Positions 8,801 to 18,700 are shown, counted from the first letter of the stretch. The stretch: DNA of 23,245 bases from an uncultured Lachnospiraceae bacterium (GCA_947177925.1 CAMWWJ010000010.1:1-23245); one strand, 5' to 3'. Translations and numbers: made by a program. The notes: generated from the sequence alone by a model not told the origin.

Positions 8801-10735
8801 CTGCCGGAAGGAAAGTCGATATCCGATTTGAAAGTTATTTTTACCGATAAAGAGGGTGGATCCCACCAAACGAGCAATTTAAAAGCAGTTGCAAATGGCT
8901 ATTATGACAACACAGGGTATGTCAAAACATTGGACCCGAATGAAAAGGAAGAGGATCCGGTTATTCCTGGAAGCATCAGCGTCTCCTTTGCAAATGGAGG
9001 AGCGACCTATACTTATGACGGTACGGAAAAGAAACCGGATGTGATTGTAAAAGCTGGCAATACGGTTTTGACAAATGGAACTGATTATATAGTGCGTTAT
9101 ATGAATAATGTGAATGCCGGAAACGATAATTCACAGACAACTGCGCCAACAGTGATTGTTACGGGTATTGGTAATTATACTGGAAAAATAGCAAGTAACC
9201 TGACTTTTACGATTGAGCCAAAGGCGCTGACAAGTAGCGATGTGTCTGTAACCGGAACCTATATCTATACTGGAAGCCCCATTACTCCTTCCGTAACAGT
9301 TATGAATGGCGGAATTGTTCTTACGAAGGATGTAGATTACGAAATTACCTATAGCAACAATGTAAATGCAGGAAATGCAACTGTAACCGTAAATGGACTT
9401 GCAAATTATACAGGAACAGTGCTGAAAGAATTTAAAATAGAGAAGGTGGCCATACCGGAAGGGGCACCGCAAAGCGAGATGACAGTAGCAGCAGGCCCGT
9501 TGTCAGAGGTGTACCTGGGAAATGGCTGGAAATGGTCGGAGTCTGATAGGAATATTGTGATTGCAGAGGGGCAGACCGTTTACGTAACTGCTGATTATAC
9601 TGGAAATGACAAGGATAATTACACTATCACCACAGTATCGGTTAAACTTACCGGTATTAACTGTAGACATGAGGATACCTCCAAACATCGGGTAGAAGGC
9701 GGCAGAGCGGCAACCTGTACCGAGGCAGGCTATAGCGGAGATAAAATTTGTACGATTTGTCAAACGAAGATTGAAAGCGGAAGAACCGTACCGGCAACAG
9801 GACATATTTGGGAGAATACCCCACGCATCGATAAAGCGGCTACCTGTACAATGGCCGGAAGCAAGTCTGTACACTGCAGCAGATGTGATGCCACCAGGGA
9901 TATGAGCATCGTTCCCGCATTGGGACATACAGGCGGAAAAGCAACCTGCAGCTCTCAGGCAAAATGTGACAGATGTAAAGAGCCCTATGGAAGCTTTGGA
10001 AATGTTCATACATGGGATGCAGGAACAGTCACAAAGGCACCAACAGCAACGGAGGACGGCATCAGAACTTATACCTGTACAGAATGTAAAATAGAAACGA
10101 AGACAGAGGTGATTCCAAAGAAGGGTGGCAGCAGCGGAACAGGTGGCGGCCTGAAAGCCGGGGATTCCGTAACAGATGCCGCTTCAAATGCTACATATAA
10201 GGTCACAAGGGCGGATGCCTCTGCAAAAACAGTAGAGTTTACGGCACCTGCAGGCGCTTTAAAAACGGTGAAGATACCAAATGAAATTGTGATAAAGGGT
10301 ACTACCTATCAGGTAACATCTGTTGCAGACAATGCATTTAAGAATAACAAGACGCTTCAAACCGTGAAAATGGGAAGTTTTGTAAAGACCATTGGTAAAA
10401 ATGCATTTTACGGCTGCAATAAGTTGAAGAAAGTAACGCTTTCTTCAAATACCACCACAATTGGAAGCAAGGCATTTTATAAATGTACCAAGCTCACAAG
10501 CATTACGATTCCTTCCAAAGTGAGCAAAATTGGAAGCAAAGCATTTTATGGCTGTAAGAAACTGAAGAAAATCACCATCAAGACTACAAAGCTTACAAGC
10601 AAAAAGGTTGGAAGCCAGGCATTCAAGGGTATTGCAGCCAAGGCAACCATAAAGGTACCAAAGAAGAAGCTGACTGCTTATAAAAAGCTTTTAAAGACAA
10701 AAGGAGTTGGAGCTAAAGCGAAGATTAAAAAGTAA
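5885..10735 (+). CDS. Secreted multidomain GH13 alpha-amylase with Big_2, CBM26-like and LRR_5 domains
   Basis: Predicted extracellular alpha-amylase-family hydrolase of 1616 residues. The start at 5885 has AGGAGG six bases upstream and a signal peptide (MKKNLIKRWLSIFLATAMLV) closely resembling that of gene 1. After an acidic stretch (about 40-80), the GH13 domain (about 95-700) shows GDFKGLIEKLDYIKALGFTA, DVVFNH 210-215, nucleophile D345 in AFRVDTVKH, E384 in FGEV and D511 in YVDSHD. Then come two Big_2 bacterial Ig domains (749-828 and 829-915), a CBM26-like module (917-1018, NNSWPGQKM), two YDG/MBG-like beta repeats (1028-1260), a CxxC-rich segment (about 1260-1417) and LRR_5 repeats (1423-1616). 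The GH13 subfamily is not assigned, so an alpha-amylase, neopullulanase or maltogenic specificity cannot be separated by eye. No terminator follows, and the next gene begins 45 bp downstream, so the two are probably co-transcribed. Confidence 0.88.
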   Translation: MKKNLIKRWLSIFLATAMLVNGSAYDLSGVVNATTADYEAEDEMKEASVSENSPVYADEIPEDDIIEDEDVIEEPKLIQDADKSSGVYYNAGSSMTDFRDETIYFVMTARFYDGDSSNNVQCWDAQDLNVNDPPWRGDFKGLIEKLDYIKALGFTAVWITPVVENASGYDYHGYHAINFSKVEPRLESNDCTYEDLIEAVHERGMKIIQDVVFNHTGNWGESNLLPLASKDYTADQSDAEATMKINDFYKWDEVAQSFGERDYASAIPKNQFETRVKLMGNGAYDTENIYHHDGGLQSWESYDEQVKNIEGDCIDLNTENPKVYHYLVDAYSQYIEMGVDAFRVDTVKHISRLTFNNALLAPLNEAYNQVHGTTGEGNFYMFGEVCTRVRQVWNKGDKPCLSCPFYTWKERADYAWDDSETLAAAATNRKSVDKHFIDNGSLNNEPTSNNAKLNGNEYHATDYSKASGLNVIDFPMHWNFQHAQDAFRVAVDNDQYYNDATFNVTYVDSHDYAPDGAPENQRFAGTTGDWAENLSLMFTFRGIPCIYYGSEVEFQKGKRIDPGITMALKDTGRAYFGDYIEGSVNVTDFGRYNGASGAMADTLNNPLSLHIQRLNRLRICIPALRKGQYSTEGCNGGMAFKRRYTDDKTDSFVLVAISSDATFSNVPGGKYVDAITGDTKTVAEGGTLTTSGIKGQGDLRVYVLDTGDKTPFLGVIDGKSQFMSGGTDTVAAISPVPKEHGGNESIPATGITLDKNSASLDLGGTAAFTATISPSDATNKRVIWTSNKEEVATVNSKGVVTAVGEGTATITAKTSNGFSATATITVTASGIKVTGVAVNPQAASIRAGETLQLTASVTPSNADPKYAALTWKSSNTGVATVDQNGLVTAVKQGSASITVQTAYFGKSAEAVINVKGPKITFLDGDAVYFEKPAEWGSEIKAYFWTDSPEWNNSWPGQKMQLVSESAGIYGIKLPEGKSISDLKVIFTDKEGGSHQTSNLKAVANGYYDNTGYVKTLDPNEKEEDPVIPGSISVSFANGGATYTYDGTEKKPDVIVKAGNTVLTNGTDYIVRYMNNVNAGNDNSQTTAPTVIVTGIGNYTGKIASNLTFTIEPKALTSSDVSVTGTYIYTGSPITPSVTVMNGGIVLTKDVDYEITYSNNVNAGNATVTVNGLANYTGTVLKEFKIEKVAIPEGAPQSEMTVAAGPLSEVYLGNGWKWSESDRNIVIAEGQTVYVTADYTGNDKDNYTITTVSVKLTGINCRHEDTSKHRVEGGRAATCTEAGYSGDKICTICQTKIESGRTVPATGHIWENTPRIDKAATCTMAGSKSVHCSRCDATRDMSIVPALGHTGGKATCSSQAKCDRCKEPYGSFGNVHTWDAGTVTKAPTATEDGIRTYTCTECKIETKTEVIPKKGGSSGTGGGLKAGDSVTDAASNATYKVTRADASAKTVEFTAPAGALKTVKIPNEIVIKGTTYQVTSVADNAFKNNKTLQTVKMGSFVKTIGKNAFYGCNKLKKVTLSSNTTTIGSKAFYKCTKLTSITIPSKVSKIGSKAFYGCKKLKKITIKTTKLTSKKVGSQAFKGIAAKATIKVPKKKLTAYKKLLKTKGVGAKAKIKK
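10151..10732 (+). repeat. LRR_5 (BspA-type) C-terminal repeats, gene 2
   Basis: Same architecture as the gene 1 tail: FVKTIGKNAFYGCNKLKKVT, TTIGSKAFYKCTKLTSITIP, SKIGSKAFYGCKKLKKITIK, then a Lys-rich end in AKAKIKK. The protein is nearly identical to the gene 1 tail, while many codon third positions differ. Confidence 0.9.
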
Positions 10736-10780
10736 AAGGGTTAAATCGTGTAAAAGCGATTGTGGAATGGAAGGAGAAGT

Positions 10781-13700
10781 ATGAATCGAAGAAAAGGGAT
10801 AAAAGCATTCTCTCTGTTTATGGCGCTGGTTCTCGTTTTTACTACCGGCATATGGTCCCAGGCATTGGAAACAGAGGCGGTTTTTGAAGAGCCGGATGCT
10901 TTGACGGATTACATGGAAGAGGCCCCGGAGCAATCCGGGGCAGAAGATGAATCGGAAGTTCCGGAGGAATCTGGAGAAGATAATGAATTAGAGATTTCAG
11001 ATGAGGCGGAAGAAGATGAGGATGAGTCGGAGATTTTAGATGAGTCTGGAGAAGATGATGAAGTAACAGCTCCAGAGGACGCACCAGAACAGGATGCAGC
11101 GGAAGAAGTGGATATGTCAGGGGAAAGAGCAATCGTGAAAACAGGCTCTGCGGAGCTTAGGGACAAAATATTCTCCTGGGATAATGCTACCGTGTATTTT
11201 GTTTTGACCGACCGTTTTCTAAATGCAGATAATTCAAACGACCATTCTTATGGCAGGGGTATGAAAGCGGATAAAAGTTCAATGGTTGATGGGCTTGATA
11301 CCTACAGCAATCCCGGAACATGGCATGGCGGTGATTTAAAGGGCCTGACCCAGAAAGTGGAGGAAGGATATTTTAATGACCTTGGTGTAAATGCCATCTG
11401 GATTACAGCGCCTTATGAGCAGATACATGGCTATACATCTGCCAATGTACAAAGCAACAATGCAAACCAGTATCCGGATCTCAACAGAGGAGGATTTCCT
11501 TATTATTCCTATCACGGATATTGGACTCTTGACTTTAGCCAGATAGATGCCAACATGGGCTCGGAAGCTGATTTTAAAGATTTTGTGGATAGCTGTCATG
11601 AGCATGGTATCAGAGTGGTTATGGATGTAGTAATGAACCACGTGGGCTATACTACCATGCAGGATGCGGTGGACTATGGATTTGACGGAGTATTAAAGGG
11701 AAACTGGAGAGAATATTATTACGGAAACTCTACCTATCTAATGGGAGGCGATCCGGAAGCCTCCAATTTCTGGGAGGTACAGTCAGAGTTGTGGAGGACA
11801 AAATGGTGGGGACCGGGCTTTGTGCGTGCTTCCTATCCGGGTTATACAGCAGCGGGGGGTGATGATTACCACATGAGTCTAAGCGGACTTCCGGATGTGG
11901 TTACGGAATCTTCGGCATCAGAAGTGCCCACTCCTCCGCTCCTTGTAAATAAGTGGCAGACGGAAGGCAGGCTTACCAAGGAACAGGCAGAGCTTGATGC
12001 GTTCTTTCAAAGAACCGGCTATAAAAAACAGCCTCGTTATTATATTATCAAATGGCTCACGGACTGGGTACGTGAATATGGTGTGGACGGTTTTCGCTGT
12101 GATACGGCAAAGCATGTGGATAAGGATGCATGGAATGACTTAAAGACAGAAGCAGACAAGGCATTAAAGGAGTGGAGAAGCAACAATCCTAGTAAGGCTG
12201 GCAGCCAGTGGACGGATGATTTCTGGATGACAGGAGAAGCCTGGGGACATGGAGCAGGCAAAAGCGAATACTTTACAGAAGGCGGCTTCGATTCCATGAT
12301 CAACTTCCAGTTCAATAAGTCAGGTGACCCTGCGGGGATGGAGGATACATATAAAGGTTATGCGGAAAGCATCAATAACAATCCGGATTTCAATGTATTA
12401 AGCTATATTTCTTCTCATGATGACAGCGACACCACAATGGGTGTATGGCGGGCAACAGATGATAAAAATATGGATTTTGGAACCTGTCTGTTATTATCAC
12501 CGGGCGGTGTGCAGATTTACTATGGCAATGAGATAAACAGAGGCCTTGGATGGGAGGACTTCTTTACCGGAAATGATTATCTGGATCAGAGATTCCGTAC
12601 TGATATGGACTGGAGCAGCGTAACCGGTTCAAAAGCTTCTGTGCTGAAGCATTGGCAGAAGGTGGGACAGTTCCGAAATGACCACTTGTCCGTAGGAGCA
12701 GGACAGCATGAGAAATTGTCTGATTCTCCGTATACATTCAGCAGGACCTATCATCTGGAAGAGGAGGGTGAGGACAAGGTAGTGGTTGCGCTGCCAAATA
12801 CGGCAGGAACGTTTACCGTTCCGGTAGGATCGGTATTTGAGGATGGAGAAACTCTTACAGATGCTTATTCAGGAACGAAATATGAGGTAAATAACGGAAT
12901 GGTGTCTGTTACTTGTGATAATAATGGGGTCATCCTGTTACAGGGATCCGGCATTGTGAAGGCAAGCGTTAATGCCAAGACAAAGAATAATGCCACTACT
13001 TATTCCACAGATACGTTTGATATTACATTAAGGGCAAACAAGGCAGTCAATACGTACTATTCCATCAATGGGGGAACGAAAATTCCCTATGAAAATAACG
13101 AAGTGATTACAATTGGGGGCGATACTGCATATGGAGAGGAGACCACCCTTACATTAACGGGTACTTCCACAGACGACAACTCTTCTCTGACAAAGACCTT
13201 TGTTTATAAAAGAGGTGCAGAACCTATTATTAGTGATGGGGTCTTTTACATCAAAGTAAAGAAAAGTGACTTTACAAGTCCGCCGAATATCTATGTGTAT
13301 TCCGAAGGTACGCCGAAGGAGGAGCCTGCGGGAGCCTGGTCCGGAACGAAGATGACAGAGGATGAGGATTCGGATTACTATTCTTACAAGAATGAAAATG
13401 TTACCACAAGTATGCTTATTATTCTGATACAGGGCTCTTGGAGGAGTACTCCTGAGGGGGAAGAAGGACTGAAGGCAGAGGGCTGCATGCTTTATGATAA
13501 GAGTACAAATACATTGACAGAGCTTCCTTCCGGAGCACCTGGAAAAGTGACGATTAATTATAAGAAGGAAAACGGAGAAATCATAAAGACTATTTACAGG
13601 GTTGGCGTAGTAGGAAAGACCTATCAGACATATCCTGCAACCATTAGCGGATATACATTAAAAACAACGCCAAGCAATGCAACAGGTATATTTGCGGAAA

Positions 13701-15583
13701 ACGTGACGGTTGATTATATATACAGTACCGGAACTCCTGTAGGGAACGATATCAGTATTACCGGTTTTACGGCAAATCCCGTCAGCGGCAGCGCATATAA
13801 GGGAAGCGCTGTGAATCTTGCGGCGGCTGCAACGGGCGGAACGGGTACGCTGCAGTATAAATTTACAGTGCGGCCGGAAAATGGCAGTGAAAGCACGATA
13901 CAGGATTACAGGGCTGTAAATACCGTTACATGGACGCCTCAGACGGCCGGCAGATATACACTGAAAGTATATGTGAAGGATTCCGGCAGCAAGAGTGCAG
14001 AAAAGACCATAACAAATTATGAAGTAAAAGAACAACCTTTGCCGAATCCACCGGAGACGGATGTCCAGATTTCCTTTGTGGATGAAGCAGCAAGATATAT
14101 ATATGATGGCAATGAAAAGAAACCTGCGGTAATCGTAAGGGATGGCACAAAGACTCTGACAGAAGGAACGGATTACAGCCTATACTATTATGACTGCGTC
14201 AATGCCGGTGACAAGGACTCACAGAATGCACCAACAGTCATTGTTATGGGTAAGGGAGATTATAACGGAAAAATCATAAATGTCAGGCTCACTTTTACGA
14301 TAGAGAAGGCGGAAATGCCGGAGGGTGCTCCAGAAAGCGCCATGATGGCAGCAGCCGGTTTCGTGGCAAATCTGACACTGAATGCAGGCTGGGAGTGGTC
14401 GGATTCCAGTAAAAATATTGTGCTTCAGGTGGGTGAGACCATTTCTGCCAGTGCTGTTTATAACGGCACAGACAAGGCAAATTATAAAACAACAGCCGTA
14501 TCGGTAAGCCTTACAGGTATTTCCTGCGACCATCCTGTTTCGCAACAGGAGACGATAGTAGCGGTAGCGCCAACCTGTACCAAGCCGGGGCGCAATGATA
14601 TCATTTGCAAACAATGTCATACAACCATAAGCACTGGTGAAATGATTCGGGCATTGGGGCACGTAGGCGGAACCGCAACCTGTTCGTCACAGGCAATCTG
14701 TGGAAGGTGCGGGGAAAAATACGGCCCGTATGACAGTACAAACCATGCGAATATAGTTGTACATAATAAGAGGGCGGCAAACTGTCTGCAGACAGGATAT
14801 ACGGGAGATGCCGTATGCGAAGATTGTAATTCCCTGATTTCATCAGGAAAGCCTGTTGCAAAAACCGGACATGCATGGGATGGCGGAAAAGTAACGAAAG
14901 CGCCAACAGAAACAGCCAATGGAGTCAGAACCTATACCTGTACCGTATGTAAGACGGCAACCAGAACAGAAACGATTCCAAAAGTAGCGGGCAATGGTTT
15001 AAATGCAGGGGATTCTGTAATTGATGCCTCATCAAAGGCAGTATACAAAATCACCCGGACAGATTCCACAGTGAAGCAGGTAGAATTCGTATTGCCTTCC
15101 GGTTCAGCCCAGATTGTGACTATACCGGATTATATCGTTATAAAAGGCACTACCTATCAGGTAACATCCGTTGCAGACAGTGCATTTAAAAACAACAAAA
15201 CCATTCAGACCGTGAAAATGGGAAGTAATGTAAAAACAATTGGAGAAAGCGCATTTTCCGGATGCAGCAAGTTAAAGAAGGTAACGCTTTCCAAGAATAC
15301 AACCACGATTGGAAGCCAGGCGTTTTATAAGTGTACAAAGCTTACAAGCATTACCATTCCTTCCAAAGTAAGCAAGATAGGAAGCAAGGCATTTTACGGA
15401 TGCAAGAAGCTGAAAAAAATCACGATCAAAACAACAAAGCTCACAAGTAAGAAGGTAGGCAGTCAGGCATTCAAGGGCATTGCTGCCAAGGCATCTATCA
15501 AGGTTCCAAAGAAGAAGCTGGCTGCATACAAGAAGCTTTTAAAGGCAAGAGGAGTCAGTTCCAAAGCTAAGATTAAGAAATAG
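10781..15583 (+). CDS. Secreted MalS-like alpha-amylase (GH13_19-like) with CBM26-like, MucBP and LRR_5 domains
   Basis: Predicted exported alpha-amylase of 1600 residues. The ATG at 10781 is chosen over an in-frame TTG at 10760 because AAGGAG (10771-10776) sits just upstream and a signal peptide (MNRRKGIKAFSLFMALVLVF) begins there. An exceptionally acidic stretch follows (about 35-115, with repeated SGED(N/D)E and EI(S/L)DE). The GH13 domain (about 130-720) has DVVMNH 282-287, nucleophile D441 in GFRCDTAKHVD, E486 in WMTGEAWGHG and D547 in SSHDD. The WLTDWVREYGVDGF and FWMTGEAWGHG stretches closely resemble periplasmic MalS of E. coli, which acts on maltodextrins. Next: chitobiase-like beta-sandwich (723-816), divergent CBM26-like module (817-916, WSGTKM), MucBP-like (917-985), Y_Y_Y/PKD-like (986-1090), YDG/MBG-like (1092-1250), CxxC-rich segment (1249-1403) and LRR_5 (1406-1600). 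A strong hairpin follows the stop codon. Confidence 0.88.
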   Translation: MNRRKGIKAFSLFMALVLVFTTGIWSQALETEAVFEEPDALTDYMEEAPEQSGAEDESEVPEESGEDNELEISDEAEEDEDESEILDESGEDDEVTAPEDAPEQDAAEEVDMSGERAIVKTGSAELRDKIFSWDNATVYFVLTDRFLNADNSNDHSYGRGMKADKSSMVDGLDTYSNPGTWHGGDLKGLTQKVEEGYFNDLGVNAIWITAPYEQIHGYTSANVQSNNANQYPDLNRGGFPYYSYHGYWTLDFSQIDANMGSEADFKDFVDSCHEHGIRVVMDVVMNHVGYTTMQDAVDYGFDGVLKGNWREYYYGNSTYLMGGDPEASNFWEVQSELWRTKWWGPGFVRASYPGYTAAGGDDYHMSLSGLPDVVTESSASEVPTPPLLVNKWQTEGRLTKEQAELDAFFQRTGYKKQPRYYIIKWLTDWVREYGVDGFRCDTAKHVDKDAWNDLKTEADKALKEWRSNNPSKAGSQWTDDFWMTGEAWGHGAGKSEYFTEGGFDSMINFQFNKSGDPAGMEDTYKGYAESINNNPDFNVLSYISSHDDSDTTMGVWRATDDKNMDFGTCLLLSPGGVQIYYGNEINRGLGWEDFFTGNDYLDQRFRTDMDWSSVTGSKASVLKHWQKVGQFRNDHLSVGAGQHEKLSDSPYTFSRTYHLEEEGEDKVVVALPNTAGTFTVPVGSVFEDGETLTDAYSGTKYEVNNGMVSVTCDNNGVILLQGSGIVKASVNAKTKNNATTYSTDTFDITLRANKAVNTYYSINGGTKIPYENNEVITIGGDTAYGEETTLTLTGTSTDDNSSLTKTFVYKRGAEPIISDGVFYIKVKKSDFTSPPNIYVYSEGTPKEEPAGAWSGTKMTEDEDSDYYSYKNENVTTSMLIILIQGSWRSTPEGEEGLKAEGCMLYDKSTNTLTELPSGAPGKVTINYKKENGEIIKTIYRVGVVGKTYQTYPATISGYTLKTTPSNATGIFAENVTVDYIYSTGTPVGNDISITGFTANPVSGSAYKGSAVNLAAAATGGTGTLQYKFTVRPENGSESTIQDYRAVNTVTWTPQTAGRYTLKVYVKDSGSKSAEKTITNYEVKEQPLPNPPETDVQISFVDEAARYIYDGNEKKPAVIVRDGTKTLTEGTDYSLYYYDCVNAGDKDSQNAPTVIVMGKGDYNGKIINVRLTFTIEKAEMPEGAPESAMMAAAGFVANLTLNAGWEWSDSSKNIVLQVGETISASAVYNGTDKANYKTTAVSVSLTGISCDHPVSQQETIVAVAPTCTKPGRNDIICKQCHTTISTGEMIRALGHVGGTATCSSQAICGRCGEKYGPYDSTNHANIVVHNKRAANCLQTGYTGDAVCEDCNSLISSGKPVAKTGHAWDGGKVTKAPTETANGVRTYTCTVCKTATRTETIPKVAGNGLNAGDSVIDASSKAVYKITRTDSTVKQVEFVLPSGSAQIVTIPDYIVIKGTTYQVTSVADSAFKNNKTIQTVKMGSNVKTIGESAFSGCSKLKKVTLSKNTTTIGSQAFYKCTKLTSITIPSKVSKIGSKAFYGCKKLKKITIKTTKLTSKKVGSQAFKGIAAKASIKVPKKKLAAYKKLLKARGVSSKAKIKK
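14999..15580 (+). repeat. LRR_5 (BspA-type) C-terminal repeats, gene 3
   Basis: Third copy of the shared tail: NVKTIGESAFSGCSKLKKVT, TTIGSQAFYKCTKLTSITIP, SKIGSKAFYGCKKLKKITIK, then a Lys-rich end in SKAKIKK. Confidence 0.9.
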
Positions 15584-15592
15584 AAGTGTTTC

Positions 15593-15643
15593 GGGCAGCA
15601 GGGCTGTAAGGAAAAGAAAACACGAAAAAATGAGATGCTGCCC
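15593..15643 (+). promoter_or_regulatory. Candidate antiterminator pairing upstream of the pullulanase gene
   Basis: GGGCAGCA (15593-15600), just after the gene 3 stop, is an exact reverse complement of TGCTGCCC (15636-15643), which is most of the left arm of the following terminator. Pairing the two would break the terminator. It is 8 bp against a 14-bp terminator stem, so the terminator should win unless something favours the alternative. Chance complementarity is possible. Confidence 0.35.
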
Positions 15644-15672
15644 ATCCGTTTTCGGATGGGCGGCATTTGTTT
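15635..15672 (+). terminator. Intrinsic terminator or attenuator between genes 3 and 4
   Basis: ATGCTGCCCATCCG (15635-15648), a TTTT loop and CGGATGGGCGGCAT (15653-15666) form a 14-bp stem with a single T-G wobble, followed by TTTGTTT. An A-run at 15625-15630 on the other side gives weak bidirectional character. Only 40 bp separate it from the pullulanase ATG, and no promoter is obvious in that space, so pullulanase expression may depend on readthrough. Confidence 0.8.
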
Positions 15673-15706
15673 CAATAACAGGGATATTTTCAGGAGGGAG
15701 AGCAAA

Positions 15707-18700
15707 ATGAAAAAAACTATGCTGAAAAACAAAGTATTAAGCATTTTTCTCATGAGTGCACTGGCGCTTGCATCTTTCCGCATGGCTCCTGTTTTGGAGG
15801 CACATGGGGAAAACAGGGCGGGAACGATATATGCAAAACGTTCCTTTGACAGCAGCTATGATGCGCAGAATGCTTATAGCGGCAATGATTTGGGATGTAC
15901 GTATACGCCGGAGAAGACTACTTTTAAAGTGTGGACACCGGAAGCATCCTCTGTGGTGCTGTGCAGGTATGAAAAGGGCAATGGCGGCAGCGTCATAGAA
16001 GAAGTGCCGATGACAAAAGGGGACAAAGGCGTATGGAGTGTTACGATTACAGGAAATATCGTAAATACATACTATACTTACAAGGTAACAGTTAATGGCA
16101 CTACCAATGAGGCAGTGGATATTTATGCCAAAGCGGCAGGAGTCAATGGCGACAGGGCAATGGTGGTGGATTTAGACAGTACGGATCCGGTCAATTGGGA
16201 TAAGAATTACAAGAGAGAAAAGACCTTGTTGAGCGATATTATTGTATGGGAAGTCCATATAAGGGATTTTTCCATTGATGCAAGTTCAGGTGTGTCTCAG
16301 GGAAACCGGGGAAAATACAAGGCATTTACAGAGGATACTACAGTAAACGGAGAAGGCAGGGTAGCATCCTGTGTAAACTATTTAAAGGAGCTTGGGGTCA
16401 CCCATGTGCAGATTCTTCCTATGTATGATTATGCATCGGTGGATGAGACAAGGGTTTCCACCAGCCTTGACAGCAATTATAACTGGGGATATGATCCGAA
16501 AAATTACAATGTGCCCGAAGGTTCCTACTCCAGCGATCCCTATGATGGAAATGTGCGTATTACGGAAGTAAAGGAAATGATCCAGGCATTGCATGACGCA
16601 GGGATTAAAGTAATCATGGATGTGGTCTATAACCATACCTATGATACAGAAGATTCCAATTTTTCTAAAATCATGCCGGACTATTATTATAAGCTTAACA
16701 GCGACTTGTCCTATAATAATCAGTCGGGCTGCGGTAATGCTACCAGAAGTGAAAGCGCCATGTACCGTAAATTCATGGTAGATTCTATTTCCTATTGGGC
16801 AGAGGAATATAATCTGGACGGCTTCCGGTTCGATTTGATGGGAATTCATGACGTGACTACGATGAATCAGATTCGAAGCACTTTGGACAGTAAGTTTGGG
16901 GAAGATACCATTGTCCTTTACGGAGAAGGCTGGACGGGTGACGGCGCATATGATTCGAACAGCGCCCATAAGGCCAATGAATCCAGGCTGGATGACGGCA
17001 TCGGATATTTTAATGATCAGATCAGGGATGCAATAAAGGGTGAGCATAAATTTGACGGAACAATCGGACTGGTGCAGAACAATTATTTTACCGGCACATA
17101 TTTGGAGGAAGGAGAAAAATGGCCTAATAATGTATTTGCCGGAATCATGGGCTCCGTAGGCCGCACTGATGGTGAATGGGGCATGTGGCGGCCCTTCTGG
17201 TCCAAATCTTCCAACTGCAGTTTAAGCTATACATCAGCTCATGATAATCTGACACTGTGGGATAAGCTCACAGAAGGAGCCGGCAAGAATTATTCTTCTC
17301 TGGACGACCGCCTGATTAAGATGAATAAAATGGCAGGAAGCGTGATTCTTGTTTCCAAGGGCGGAGCATTCATGCAGGCAGGAGAAGAATTTGCAAGGAG
17401 CAAAAACGGTGATGACAATAGTTATTCTTCCCCGGATTCTGTAAATAAAATTGACTGGAACAGGGTAAACACCTATTCTGCCATTCAAAAATATTATCAG
17501 GGAATGATCAGCATACGGAAGGCATTTTCGGGATTTACCTCTATTACTACAAGGAGCGGAGACAACTGGAATCCAAACAATAATAATCTCACATGGATCA
17601 GCAAAGACGAAAGCGGGTTGATTGGATTTTACGAGACCAATAATGTGTCCGGAGAATGGAACAGGATAGCGGTACTGATCAATAATGCAACATCCAATAA
17701 AACAGTTAATCTAACTGGTTCCAATAACTGGATCATCATAGCAGACGGAAATACGGCAGGACTTGAAAAAATCAAAGAAACCGGTTCAAGTGTGGAAGTT
17801 CCGGGCAAATCCGTAGTGGTGGCAGTGCCAAAGGATACCTTTGAAGCCAACAATGTTACAGCAAATAAACCGCCGGTAATCAATGTTTCGGAATCTTTTC
17901 AGGCTGTGGCAGGAGAAAGTCTGTCCTTTACAGTTGCTGTTTCCGACCCGAATGGTGACAGGGTGACAATGACTGTGGCCGGAGTACCGGATGGAGCTGC
18001 ATTTGATGTATCTACCGGGATGTTTTTGTGGGAAAAGCCTGTGGTGGGCAGCTATACCCTGACAGTAACAGCAAGTGATGGAAAGGATCAGTCAACAAAG
18101 AAGGTCAACATTACAGTGATGGAAAAAGGGGCTTTGGCAAAGGCAAAATTGGAAAGTGCTCTTGTCAGAGCAAAAGAAAGACTTTCCAGTGCGCAAAATG
18201 ATGCGGCAAACTATGATGCTGCCGCAGTGGAAGATTTGCAGACGGTAATTGCAGAGGCAACAGTGATCCTTCAGTCAGCTCAGGAGCCGGAAGTATATGA
18301 AAGTGCGGAAGAAGATTTAGAAGCAGCCATGAGGGCATGTATATCCTTAAAGGCAAATCCCGTTATCCGTATAAAGGCAGACAGTTGGAGCAGTCCTGCT
18401 GTGTATGTATGGACAGGAGAAGGAAGTAGTGAGGTTAGATTGGCGGGCTCCTGGCCGGGAACAGAACTGGATACGAAAGATGCAGAAGGCTGGTATGTGT
18501 ATGAACTGCCGGAAGGAACAACAGGTTATTCCCTTATAGTCAATGGAGATGGGGCACAGACGGCAGATATTACTGATGTTGCAGGCAGTGTGGATATTAC
18601 AGTGACTTCTTTTACGGGAAATTCCTGCACATTCAGCAGACAGGATTATGAGGTAGGAAATGGCACGGTTGAAATAGATAAGACCGGGTTGAGTTCTCTG

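Noticed and set aside
10760..10780. Extension of the third amylase to a TTG at 10760
   Set aside because: It would place the ribosome-binding site AAGGAG inside the coding region; the ATG at 10781 directly follows that site and begins the signal peptide.
10741..10780. Terminator between genes 2 and 3
   Set aside because: Only a 5-bp AATCG/CGATT pairing (10744-10761) with no T-run is present, so readthrough is expected.
10842..11166. Overlapping minus-strand ORFs opposite the acidic region of gene 3
   Set aside because: They are produced by the reverse complement of Glu/Asp-rich codons (Leu/Pro- or Ser-rich shadow frames) and have no ribosome-binding site.
15635..15706. Extension of pullulanase to an upstream start at 15635
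   Set aside because: The extra codons are the terminator hairpin itself, there is no ribosome-binding site before them, and the ATG at 15707 has GGAGGG and a signal peptide.
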